A DNA stretch of 64,000 bases. Origin: Paraclostridium bifermentans. GTDB taxonomy: Bacteria > Bacillota > Clostridia > Peptostreptococcales > Peptostreptococcaceae. The translations under genes and the position numbers were made by a program. The notes under the pieces are model-generated. The model did no database searches, was not told the DNA's origin, and saw nothing but the letters and a program-made list of their open reading frames with translations. Of the stretch, positions 1-7,975 are shown piece by piece (within the stretch, counting starts at the first letter, position 1; the number at the start of each line of letters is the position of its first letter). The stretch lies in assembly GCF_019916025.1 (NCBI RefSeq), contig NZ_CP079737.1:2232001-2296000 (forward strand), given 5' to 3'.

Positions 1-219
1 TTTATCTTTCATATTAAGTAAATTTTTATTATCAAGTAGTATCTGCCCACTATCTGGCTTATACAGTCTATATATGTTTTTTAGTATAGTAGATTTTCCT
101 GATCCATTTGGTCCAATAATTCCAACAAATGATCCTTTAGGTATTTCAAATGATATATCTTTTAAAATTTCTTTTTTATCTATACTAAATTCTAAATTTT
201 TAACTTGTAATTTAAACAT
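1..219 (-). CDS. ABC importer ATP-binding subunit (partial, N-terminal 73 residues)
   Basis: Only the N-terminal part lies in the window; the gene runs off the left edge. The start ATG at 219 overlaps the stop of the upstream permease by one base, the usual translational coupling. The visible protein has the Walker A motif GPNGSGKST near residue 40, in the context of a FecE/BtuD/FhuC-type ATPase that powers uptake of iron-siderophore, heme, cobalamin or similar complexes. It is the third gene of the lipoprotein-permease-ATPase operon. The family call is firm; the substrate cannot be read from this fragment. Confidence 0.9.
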   Translation of the reverse strand, partial: MFKLQVKNLEFSIDKKEILKDISFEIPKGSFVGIIGPNGSGKSTILKNIYRLYKPDSGQILLDNKNLLNMKDK

Positions 220-1301
220 TAGTCTCTTCCTCCAAATGTATAATTTTTCTTAGAAATTAAATATAAGAAGAATGGTCCACCTATCAAGGATGTTATTATA
301 CCTATTGGTATTTCTACTGGAGGGAAAAGACCTCTAGCTAAAACATCCGATGCAATCAAAAATATAGAACCTATAAGTGCCGATAAAACTATAAGTTTTT
401 TATGGTCACTTCCAGCTATAGTTCTGCATATATGAGGAACTACCAATCCTATAAATCCTATAGCTCCAGTTATCGCAACCAGTGTAGATGTTAAAAGTGT
501 TGCCAATATTAATATTATTGATTTTATTAATTTTACATTTATTCCAAGTATTATCGCACTATCATCTCCTAAAAGAAGGATATCTAAAGATTTTGACATT
601 GTAAATGCTACAATCATAACAACCAATAATACTAAAAATGGAATTAACAATACATCCCATTTAGCTCCGCCTAAACTACCTACAGTCCAAAACAATGCAT
701 TTTTAGCCTGATTTGAGTTTTTAGCTGAATATATAAGTAAATTTGTTAATGCCGAAAATATAGTAGAAATAGCCATTCCTGTAAGTACAAGTCTAGTAGT
801 TGACGTAGTTTTACCCATTTGAGTTCCTATTGCAAAAACTAGTACTCCAGATAATAATGACCCTACAAACGCCCCACTAGTTATACTATTTATTCCCACA
901 CTCGATACTCCACCTAAAACTATAACAAAAACTGCTCCACAAGAAGCCCCTGAAGATATACCAAGTATATAAGGTTCTGCTATTGGATTTTTTGTTACAC
1001 ACTGCATTAAAACTCCACATATTGCAAGTCCTGCCCCACATATTGCACCTAAAATCACTCTAGGAAATCTTATTTCCCATATTATATTTTGAGTCATAAC
1101 TTCGCCTACACCGCTAAATAATGTTCCATTTGTCAATCTATTAAGTAATACTTTATATACTTCACCAGGTTCTATATAAGTACTTCCAACTGCTATTGCT
1201 CCAACTATTGTACCTGCTAATATTATAGTTAAAGCTATAACCCAAAATAAGAAACCTTTCTTTTTAGAAAGGCTTCTTTTATTTTCAACCGAAACTTGCA
1301 T
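219..1301 (-). CDS. FecCD/BtuC-family ABC transporter permease
   Basis: 360 residues, a normal length for the FecCD family, with about ten hydrophobic membrane segments. Typical family stretches are visible: RFPRVILGAICGAGLAICG near residue 80, NPIAEPYILGISSGA near residue 105, and TGAIGFIGLVVPHICR near residue 280, the loop that contacts the ATPase. It forms the membrane channel for a metal-chelate or corrinoid importer. Its start overlaps the stop of the lipoprotein gene by one base and its stop overlaps the ATPase start, so the three are one transcript. The neighbouring histidine-rich gene makes a metal complex a fair guess, but the substrate is not shown by the sequence. Confidence 0.93.
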   Translation of the reverse strand: MQVSVENKRSLSKKKGFLFWVIALTIILAGTIVGAIAVGSTYIEPGEVYKVLLNRLTNGTLFSGVGEVMTQNIIWEIRFPRVILGAICGAGLAICGVLMQCVTKNPIAEPYILGISSGASCGAVFVIVLGGVSSVGINSITSGAFVGSLLSGVLVFAIGTQMGKTTSTTRLVLTGMAISTIFSALTNLLIYSAKNSNQAKNALFWTVGSLGGAKWDVLLIPFLVLLVVMIVAFTMSKSLDILLLGDDSAIILGINVKLIKSIILILATLLTSTLVAITGAIGFIGLVVPHICRTIAGSDHKKLIVLSALIGSIFLIASDVLARGLFPPVEIPIGIITSLIGGPFFLYLISKKNYTFGGRD

Positions 1302-2329
1302 TATTTTTTATCTCCATAGAAGTATCCGTGCATTTCTTCTATTACCATTGGGTTTCTAACACCTGGAGATAAATCAGCTAACTTAACTACATATATTTTA
1401 TTATTTTTTATAGCAGGTACATCTTTAAGTGCTGGATTTGATTTTAAATAATCAATTTTTTCTTTAACAGGTTGTCCAGCTAAGAAATCTGTTACTAGTA
1501 TTACTTCTGGATTTTTTTGTACTATACTTTCCCAAGAAACATTTATATAAGGTTTTTTAGCATCCTTTCCAAATACATTGTTTCCTCCAGCTATTTCTAT
1601 TAAATTATTTGCAAGCCCTGATCCAACTACCATTGCATCTTTTTCTCCAGAGTCATAAACCATCATTTTAACTCTGTCTTCTTCTTTTACATCTCCAACT
1701 TTATCCTCTACAACTTTTATATCACTTTTCATTTTATTTACAACTTCAGTAGCTTTATCTTCTACTCCAAATATTTTTCCAAGTAAGTTAAAGTCATCAT
1801 ACACATTGTTTATTGTTGCATCAGGCTTATATGCTGATGCCATAAAAGGAGCTACCCCTTTATCTATAAGTTCTTGAGGAGATCCTGTTGTTTGCTCATT
1901 TATAGAAGAATCCCATCCACTAACAAAGTCTGCTCCAGTAGCTACAAAAGATTCTTTTGATATAGAGTGACCTTCCCCGACTTTAAGTTCTGGTATTTTT
2001 TTATAAGCAGCTTCAAATTGTGGAAGTATTGGATTATCTAAAAGAGCTGTTCCAACCATTCTATCTCCCAAATCAAGAGCTAATAACATTTCTGTCATGA
2101 ATTGAGATAATGTAACTGCTTTTTGTTTTGGTGCATCAACTTTCACATTATAATCTTTAGCTCCATCTGAATAAACATACTCTACTGTTTTAAAATTACT
2201 TGATTCGACTTTTGTATCTGATGATTTAGATTCTTTATTGTTGTTTGATGAACAACCTACAACGCTAAGTGTTAACCCTGCTATAGCCATTAATGCTATA
2301 AACTTTTTTAAACTTTTACTTTTTATCAT
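1301..2329 (-). CDS. Substrate-binding lipoprotein of FepB/BtuF-type ABC importer
   Basis: Start chosen at the ATG at 2329 because GGGGGG lies seven bases upstream; the upstream ATG at 2344 would place that ribosome site inside the gene. The protein has a signal peptide ending in a lipobox (SVVGCSSN), so it is anchored outside the membrane. The rest is a periplasmic-binding type II fold: ALDLGDRMVGTALLDN, the WDSSINE region, and a C-terminal lobe with NVSWESIVQKNPEVILV. It captures the ligand and passes it to the FecCD permease encoded next. The ligand could be ferric siderophore, heme, cobalamin or another metal complex. Confidence 0.9.
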   Translation of the reverse strand: MIKSKSLKKFIALMAIAGLTLSVVGCSSNNNKESKSSDTKVESSNFKTVEYVYSDGAKDYNVKVDAPKQKAVTLSQFMTEMLLALDLGDRMVGTALLDNPILPQFEAAYKKIPELKVGEGHSISKESFVATGADFVSGWDSSINEQTTGSPQELIDKGVAPFMASAYKPDATINNVYDDFNLLGKIFGVEDKATEVVNKMKSDIKVVEDKVGDVKEEDRVKMMVYDSGEKDAMVVGSGLANNLIEIAGGNNVFGKDAKKPYINVSWESIVQKNPEVILVTDFLAGQPVKEKIDYLKSNPALKDVPAIKNNKIYVVKLADLSPGVRNPMVIEEMHGYFYGDKK

Positions 2330-2383
2330 TTTAATTCCCCCCATTTTTCATATGTTTAGTAAATTATTCCTAAAAAATATTAA

Positions 2384-2453
2384 AGCCATGAAGTCACTTA
2401 AATAAAGGTACAAAAACAGACCTTTTTCTTAAGTAAAACCTTCATGGCTTCTA
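2384..2453 (-). terminator. Long hairpin between his-rich gene and ABC importer operon
   Basis: Arms AAGCCATGAAG and CTTCATGGCTT enclose a second helix (ACTTAA with TTAAGT) and an inner one (AGGT with ACCT). On the transcribed minus strand it is followed by a poor U tract. It may end the histidine-rich transcript or act as an attenuator in the leader of the importer operon. Confidence 0.5.
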
Positions 2454-2471
2454 TTTCATAATATCTAATTT

Positions 2472-2726
2472 TTACTCGTGGCTATGCCCATGTTCCCCAT
2501 TGTGGTCATGCCCATGCTCATGTGTATGATCATGATCATGTGAATGAACCCCTGTAAATCCATCTTCATGGTTATGATCGTGACCTAATCCATTTACATG
2601 TTCATGATCGTGTAAATGATTGTGAGTATGTTCATGAGCATGTTCGTGTTCATCAGACCCACAAGTCCCACAGCATCCATTTACATGTGGATTATGATGT
2701 AATCTAAAATTTCTTTGTAAAAACAT
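2472..2726 (-). CDS. Histidine-rich small metal-binding protein
   Basis: 84 residues, 26 of them histidine, mostly as HEH, HDH and HTH alternations, plus a CCGTC cluster near residue 18. No signal peptide or membrane segment. Such sequences bind nickel, zinc, cobalt or copper and serve as metal stores or chaperones; the exact role is unknown. It lies just upstream of and in line with the FecB-type importer operon, separated by a hairpin, so a joint role in metal supply is reasonable. The start is supported by GGGGG ten bases upstream. A 20-bp palindrome sits in its 5' region. Confidence 0.75.
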   Translation of the reverse strand: MFLQRNFRLHHNPHVNGCCGTCGSDEHEHAHEHTHNHLHDHEHVNGLGHDHNHEDGFTGVHSHDHDHTHEHGHDHNGEHGHSHE

Positions 2727-2747
2727 ATTTTGTCCCCCTATAATGTT

Positions 2748-2767
2748 TTAGTTACTTCAGTAACTAA
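2748..2767. promoter_or_regulatory. 20-bp perfect palindrome, probable operator
   Basis: TTAGTTACT-TC-AGTAACTAA, two 9-bp arms around a 2-bp spacer, lies between a TATAGT/TATAAA-like promoter region and the ribosome site of the histidine-rich gene. The position suits a repressor, probably of a metal-responsive family, but I cannot name the protein. Confidence 0.55.
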
Positions 2768-2903
2768 CGTTTTCATTCTTAATTTATACTATATTATGTT
2801 TTTGCATAATAGTAAAGATTTCTGTATGTTTTTGGAAAATTTAGTTTTATACAGATAATTACATTATTTTACATTTTTCTATATTTTATTTAATTTTTAT
2901 ATT

Positions 2904-3926
2904 TTATACAATAAAATCTATTTCAAAATTATTATTTTTTATATTATCTAAATTCGTAAAAATAGTATTACAATTACATAATTTATCTTTTTCATAGTTT
3001 GATTTAAATATATATCTTCTTAGAGCTTTATCTGATTTTTTCTCATAAATATTTGCTATATCCCAAACCTCTCCTAAGTCATTTGATTTACATGTATACA
3101 CATAGTTATATTCCCCCCATTGTATGTATAAATCATTTTTATAATTAATTAAATGAGGAAACAAACACATAGTTCTTGTCTTTATAGTTTCCACTCTTAT
3201 TTCATTAAAACTATTCTCATTTAAATTTAACTTTATGTATTTACAAAAATATTTTCCTCCACTATTTTCTGAAAAAACTATATGACAATTATTATTTATA
3301 TCCTTTAGTACAGATAAATATATTTTAAGTTCTTTAGAGTCTGTTAGCTTTAAAGGATTTGACCATGAAAGTTTATTTTTGTCAAATGTTGTAGCAAATA
3401 ACTCTTCACATCCATCTATAGATTTAAAGTAAAATAAAATAAGACTGCCATCTTTCCATACAACTTCAAAATTACTCATTATATTATAAGGTATATAATC
3501 AACTTTAGATTTTATAGTTTTGTCTCCATCTATGTATATGTGTATTAAATTGCACATTAATGGATTTTTTTTGTTTATAGAATAATAAATTATATGTTTT
3601 TTATGTGAAAAAATTTTTATATAAGGAAACTTCACATAAAAATTTTTATAATCATATTTAAGTACAGTATTAAACTTTATACTTTCTTCTAATTTCATTT
3701 CTATTAACTTACCTTTTTTATCACTTAAAATACCATATATATTATCATCTTTATCTATATCAGCATAAGCATCTATAAATGAAAACTCTCCGTTAATAAC
3801 TTCTTGGCTACATACTTCATTTGAATCATTTTTTATAACATGATATGTTATACTGCTACCTAAATTAAGTATGTTTAAATCTTGATTTGATTTTTTTATT
3901 AGTATATCAGTATCATTAAAAAGCAT
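2904..3926 (-). CDS. Uncharacterised protein, beta-rich (possible beta-propeller)
   Basis: 340 residues with no signal peptide or membrane segment. I do not recognise a named family. The sequence is rich in short beta-strand blocks with D-x-D and W/Y positions recurring every 40-50 residues (DIDKDDNIYGILSD, VVWKDGSLILFYF, VLKDINNNCHIVFSE, NDLGEVWD), which resembles the blades of sialidase/BNR-like propellers. AAGGGG stands eight bases before the start. It is transcribed divergently from the cysteine-rich gene at 4118 and may share a sporulation context; that is inference only. Confidence 0.7.
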   Translation of the reverse strand: MLFNDTDILIKKSNQDLNILNLGSSITYHVIKNDSNEVCSQEVINGEFSFIDAYADIDKDDNIYGILSDKKGKLIEMKLEESIKFNTVLKYDYKNFYVKFPYIKIFSHKKHIIYYSINKKNPLMCNLIHIYIDGDKTIKSKVDYIPYNIMSNFEVVWKDGSLILFYFKSIDGCEELFATTFDKNKLSWSNPLKLTDSKELKIYLSVLKDINNNCHIVFSENSGGKYFCKYIKLNLNENSFNEIRVETIKTRTMCLFPHLINYKNDLYIQWGEYNYVYTCKSNDLGEVWDIANIYEKKSDKALRRYIFKSNYEKDKLCNCNTIFTNLDNIKNNNFEIDFIV

Positions 3927-4033
3927 AATTTCATCCCCTTTTTAATAGATAATTTTATTCTACCACTTATTTATATCTATTATAAATCTTTTATTTTATT
4001 CATATTTTAGACAAATTTTCTTTAAAATAAAGT

Positions 4034-4062
4034 AACATAGTATATTCATATCTCATATATTT
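4034..4062 (+). promoter_or_regulatory. Sigma-K-like promoter of the cysteine-rich gene
   Basis: AACA (4034-4037), 16-base spacer, then CATATATTT (4054-4062), one mismatch from the Bacillus sigma-K pattern mACm-N16-CATAnnnTA. Expected start of transcription is near 4069, giving a leader of about 48 bases. Confidence 0.45.
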
Positions 4063-4064
4063 AA

Positions 4065-4087
4065 TTAAAGAGAAAACATCTCTTTAA
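4065..4087 (+). other. Leader hairpin
   Basis: TTAAAGAG and CTCTTTAA (8 bp arms, 7-base loop) in the 5' untranslated region of the cysteine-rich gene, 30 bases before its start. It may stabilise the mRNA 5' end. Confidence 0.4.
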
Positions 4088-4117
4088 ATATATTATGCAT
4101 AGGAGAGAATATATAAC

Positions 4118-5050
4118 ATGAGTGAAAATAAAACTAATCATGAAGTATGTACAGAATGTAATCACCCACACGGTCCAGAAAACGATTGTTGTTGTACAAA
4201 ACCACCAAAACCACAACCAAATGAATGTATGAAGTGTTGTGATCCTTTAGAGTTTAAGTGTCCTGATATACGTAGAGCAACTTGTATACCTATACTAGGC
4301 GAAAGAATATATGACTTTAAATGTATAAATAAAAAGCAAGAAAGAGTTGCTTCTGGTTTAACATTTAGCGTTGTTTCTCAAGGACCATGCCCTTACACAA
4401 ATGGAGATAAAGTATGTATAGAAAAAATTTCAGTTAAATACGATTGCTTAGGATTTACAAATACTGATCCTGATCTAACTACTAATGTATTACCTATAAT
4501 AATAGATTCAAATGCTACTACACTTACTGCAACTCCATTAAGTTGTTCTACAACATTGAATTTATATTCTAGTTATACAGGCCAATTGACTCCTAATTTT
4601 ATATGTTGTGAAGAAGGAAGAAATGTTAACTTAGCTCAAGGCCCTATACAAGTTGGAGTAGTTAATTTCCAATATGTTTTACAAGGTAAAATAGGATGTA
4701 TACCGTTTGTAGCAACATATCCTGCTGCTCCTTTAACTGGTGAAGTTGCTTCATTTGGAGATATAACATTATATAATAATATTTGTCTTCCTCAAGTTAC
4801 AGATCCAATAGATGTTAAAGCAGATTTCCAACTTGAAATACTTCCTAAGTGTGTAATACCTACATCTACGTATACTTCAACTAGTAATACATTTACAGCT
4901 AATGTATTTGATTGTCTTTCTATAAAAGAAAAGTTCTATGTAACTATAAAAGACGAACTAGTTGTTTATACTGCATTTAATGGGTTAGAGTGCAAAGATG
5001 ATTGTCATCATTATTCACATGAATTTTACGAAGACTGGTGCAAAAAATAG
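4118..5050 (+). CDS. Cysteine-rich protein, probable spore coat or exosporium component
   Basis: 310 residues with 24 cysteines, many in the first 60 residues (CTECNHPHG, DCCCTKPP, CMKCCDP). The middle is Thr/Ser/Pro-rich and beta-like and the C-terminus is His/Cys/acidic (KDDCHHYSHEFYED). No signal peptide. I do not recognise a named family. The composition is like that of the disulfide-crosslinked spore-surface proteins of clostridia, and the upstream sigma-K-like promoter agrees with mother-cell expression. AGGAGA stands upstream of the ATG. The function is inferred from composition and promoter only. Confidence 0.7.
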   Translation: MSENKTNHEVCTECNHPHGPENDCCCTKPPKPQPNECMKCCDPLEFKCPDIRRATCIPILGERIYDFKCINKKQERVASGLTFSVVSQGPCPYTNGDKVCIEKISVKYDCLGFTNTDPDLTTNVLPIIIDSNATTLTATPLSCSTTLNLYSSYTGQLTPNFICCEEGRNVNLAQGPIQVGVVNFQYVLQGKIGCIPFVATYPAAPLTGEVASFGDITLYNNICLPQVTDPIDVKADFQLEILPKCVIPTSTYTSTSNTFTANVFDCLSIKEKFYVTIKDELVVYTAFNGLECKDDCHHYSHEFYEDWCKK

Positions 5051-5065
5051 ACTCAATACAAAATT

Positions 5066-5093
5066 AGTAAAGACCTATGATTAGGTCTTTACT
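5066..5093 (+). terminator. Intrinsic hairpin after cysteine-rich gene
   Basis: AGTAAAGACCTA-TGAT-TAGGTCTTTACT, a perfect 12-bp stem 15 bases after the stop. The following U tract is weak (AGAGTTTG), so termination may be partial and allow some transcription into the next gene. Confidence 0.6.
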
Positions 5094-5163
5094 AGAGTTT
5101 GTAATAAATTTATTTTAATGTACATAAAAATAATATATACTATTTATTTTAGGGAGGCTTTTT

Positions 5164-6777
5164 ATGTGTGATCAAAAAACTAGCATACAAACGCTTATAG
5201 ATACAATTATATTAATTGAGGATTTGTCATACATAGTTGGTTATGAAAAATATTTTTTTGTACCTATTTCTATTACAACTGATGACGGCTCAATTATTGA
5301 TATGGTAATATCAAATTCTAAAGATGATACAATTTTAATAAATAATGATGTAATTATTTATAAAAATACAGCTATAAATTTAAGTAATATAACTAAAGTT
5401 AAAATCCTTACCCAAAATATACCTTCTAGTAAATTTAAATCTTTATTATTAAAAAAACTAGAAAATTTAGTTGCTTTTGATAATAACACCTATAACTTTA
5501 ATTCGTTCTCTAATTCAAACGAAATTAATAGTTTTAATCAATTTAATAGCACTTCTAATATCCAAGACTACATAAATGAAAATATAGAAAACATAAAAAC
5601 GGTAAGTTTTAATACCCCTTTAAAAACTAGTCATACTTTAGATACAAAAACAATGTATGATAATGTTTTAAATGAATCTTCATCTTTAGATATAACAAAA
5701 GAACATATATTAACTGATTTTAATCTAGATGTAAATAATATCGATGTTGTAAGTCATATTGAAAAGTTAAATTCTAATTTAGTTTCAAATATTGAAACTG
5801 ACAAAAAATTAGTTCTTACGGATAAGTCCAATGAAATAGAAGTTTCAAAACCTATAGATACTAAGCCTATGGATGTCTTAACTGACTTAACTGTCCCAAA
5901 TTATAAAGTCTCTATAAATCCTACATCTACTTCTGCTATAGATAAAGTAAATACATCTACTATTGATTGTTTATCTGATATAGATATATTTAACTTAAAA
6001 AATACTCTATCAAATATAGATGAAAATACTCAAATAATTAAAACTAACACTATAGAAATTTTAGATTTTTCTCCTATTAATAAAGGTATAAATAAATCTG
6101 AATTTGATGGAAAACCCCTTATCGTTGATCCTACAGGAGAAAGATATATAGGCGTAGTATTAGAGGATGGGACCTTTGAACCTCTAAAAATAACTCTAAA
6201 AAAATTAACAGTAATAGAGGATGACGTTAAAAACTTATTAGGTAACATAGATGTAGAAACTCAATTAAATAGCACAATTGCTAGTATATCTAAAAATCAC
6301 ACACCAGTTATAAACGATATAGATGTAAATTATAATACAAAAATAACTGAATATAATAACAAGAATATAGCTTCTCTCAACTCCTCAATAAAAATACAAA
6401 AACAACAAATTAAAAATATAACTAATTCGCCCGAAAGTGCTAAAGCTGTTTGCAAGGGTAAATTTGAAGCAGTAAGTAATTTAAATAGAATAGATAAAAC
6501 TGATATATCTCATATCACTGATGTTAAGTACAATACTGCTATTGATACAATAGAGGTTAAAAAGAATAAACATTATGTTGTAGAAGACCTTACTTTTAAT
6601 AAAAAAGCTTCAAGTGTTTTATCAGGTTTTGAATTATGTAATATTGATCATATATCAAAATCATATGAAAACATTAATGGAACTGTTGATTATGTTGGAA
6701 ATGGTATAGTAATTGTAAATAATAATGATTCTAACATAACTATATATCCAATAAGTAAAATAAGTGTTATAAATTAA
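5164..6777 (+). CDS. Uncharacterised Asn/Ser/Thr-rich protein, possibly spore-associated
   Basis: 537 residues, no signal peptide, no membrane segment, only a few cysteines. The N-terminal 85 residues (FFVPISITTDDGSIIDMVIS ... ITKVKILT) and the last 45 (GTVDYVGNGIVIV ... PISKISVI) look like two related small beta-barrel modules, with a long low-complexity Asn/Asp/Ser/Thr linker between them and a further module around residue 325 (GKPLIVDPTGERYIGVV). It follows the cysteine-rich gene in the same direction, 113 bases downstream, with AGGGAGG before the ATG. I do not recognise the family; a structural spore protein is a guess from context. Confidence 0.65.
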   Translation: MCDQKTSIQTLIDTIILIEDLSYIVGYEKYFFVPISITTDDGSIIDMVISNSKDDTILINNDVIIYKNTAINLSNITKVKILTQNIPSSKFKSLLLKKLENLVAFDNNTYNFNSFSNSNEINSFNQFNSTSNIQDYINENIENIKTVSFNTPLKTSHTLDTKTMYDNVLNESSSLDITKEHILTDFNLDVNNIDVVSHIEKLNSNLVSNIETDKKLVLTDKSNEIEVSKPIDTKPMDVLTDLTVPNYKVSINPTSTSAIDKVNTSTIDCLSDIDIFNLKNTLSNIDENTQIIKTNTIEILDFSPINKGINKSEFDGKPLIVDPTGERYIGVVLEDGTFEPLKITLKKLTVIEDDVKNLLGNIDVETQLNSTIASISKNHTPVINDIDVNYNTKITEYNNKNIASLNSSIKIQKQQIKNITNSPESAKAVCKGKFEAVSNLNRIDKTDISHITDVKYNTAIDTIEVKKNKHYVVEDLTFNKKASSVLSGFELCNIDHISKSYENINGTVDYVGNGIVIVNNNDSNITIYPISKISVIN

Positions 6778-6778
6778 T

Positions 6779-6816
6779 AAAAATAGCCTCATTTCAAGTT
6801 GAATGAGGCTATTTTT
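6779..6816. terminator. Bidirectional intrinsic terminator
   Basis: AAATAGCCTCATT and AATGAGGCTATTT around an 8-base loop with A and T runs on both sides, between converging genes ending at 6777 and 6823. Confidence 0.85.
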
Positions 6817-6822
6817 ATTAAT

Positions 6823-7962
6823 TTATAATTTTTCTTTTAATTTTAAAATTCTATATACACTTTCATCTATTCTTTTTTCTGAAATTTCATTTCTTTCCAC
6901 GGCTAATTTTATTTTTTCTATAACTGATTTTGTTTTATCTATGTCACTTCCTATTAAAATTATGTCACTGCCTGCTTTTATGGAGTCTATACTTGCTTCT
7001 TCAACTGAAAATCTGCTAGTTATAGCTTTCATACACATATCATCTGTTATTATAACATTTGAAAATTTCATATCATTTCTTAATATTTTTGTTATCAAAT
7101 TGTAGGATAAAGTAGCTGGGTTTTTATCATCAATTTGTTTCATTAATATGTGAGATACCATTACTGCATCAGCTCCACTTTCTATAGCCTTTTTAAATGG
7201 TATAAATTCAAAATCATATAATTCATCTATGCTTTTCTCAACTACTGGTAATCCTATATGTGAATCTACTTCAGTGTCTCCATGTCCTGGGAAATGTTTT
7301 ATTACAGGTATTATATTCTCATTTTTTAACCCTTGCATGGTAGCTATACCCATAGATTCTACAATTTTTTCATTATCCCCAAATGCTCTATCTCCTATAA
7401 CTGTGTTTTTAGGGTTACTGTATATATCCAGTACAGGAGCAAAATTCATATTTATTTTATATTCTTTTAGAGTTTTTCCTATTTCTTTTCCATTTTCATA
7501 TGCATACTTTACATCTCCTTTATCTCCAATTGATTTAGCACTTTCAAATTGTTTTATACTTTTAGCTAATCTATCTACTCTCCCTCCTTCTTCATCAATT
7601 GAGATTAATAGAGGTATATTTTTATTTGCTTCTTCAATATCTACATTTAATTTTTTTAATTGTTTAGAATCCTCTATATTCCTTGAAAAAAGGATTACTC
7701 CTCCTACTTTCAAATCATTTATTAAGGTATCTAATTCACCATTAAAATTCGTTCCATTAAATCCACTTAGTATCATTTGACCAATTTTTTCATCTAATGT
7801 CATTTCGTTAATCTTTATAATAATATTATCATTTGTGTCAGCTTCTATATGTTGTTTATTTTTAGCTTTATTACTAGTAAATAAATTTATCATAATAAAC
7901 ATTAACAATATAATCAATACTATAATAACTAGCATATTAATATAGTTTTTTTTAATTTTCAT
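6823..7962 (-). CDS. nagZ: Membrane-anchored beta-N-acetylglucosaminidase (GH3, NagZ-like)
   Basis: 379 residues with one N-terminal membrane segment (residues 10-28), so it is a membrane-anchored surface or intermembrane enzyme. The glycoside hydrolase family 3 domain has the characteristic KHFPGHGDT motif (Asp/His dyad) near residue 222 and the nucleophile region ITDDMCMKAI near residue 305. It removes N-acetylglucosamine from peptidoglycan fragments. The ATG is 13 bases after the cspC stop with AGAGG before it, so it is the third gene of the cspBA-cspC operon. This points to action on cortex or wall material around germination, which is an inference. Confidence 0.88.
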   Translation of the reverse strand: MKIKKNYINMLVIIVLIILLMFIMINLFTSNKAKNKQHIEADTNDNIIIKINEMTLDEKIGQMILSGFNGTNFNGELDTLINDLKVGGVILFSRNIEDSKQLKKLNVDIEEANKNIPLLISIDEEGGRVDRLAKSIKQFESAKSIGDKGDVKYAYENGKEIGKTLKEYKINMNFAPVLDIYSNPKNTVIGDRAFGDNEKIVESMGIATMQGLKNENIIPVIKHFPGHGDTEVDSHIGLPVVEKSIDELYDFEFIPFKKAIESGADAVMVSHILMKQIDDKNPATLSYNLITKILRNDMKFSNVIITDDMCMKAITSRFSVEEASIDSIKAGSDIILIGSDIDKTKSVIEKIKLAVERNEISEKRIDESVYRILKLKEKL

Positions 7963-7975
7963 TCGATACCTCTGC

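Noticed and set aside
2345-2471. Possible NiCo or other metal riboswitch before the importer
   Set aside because: No conserved bases of known metal riboswitches are visible; the element is a simple nested hairpin.
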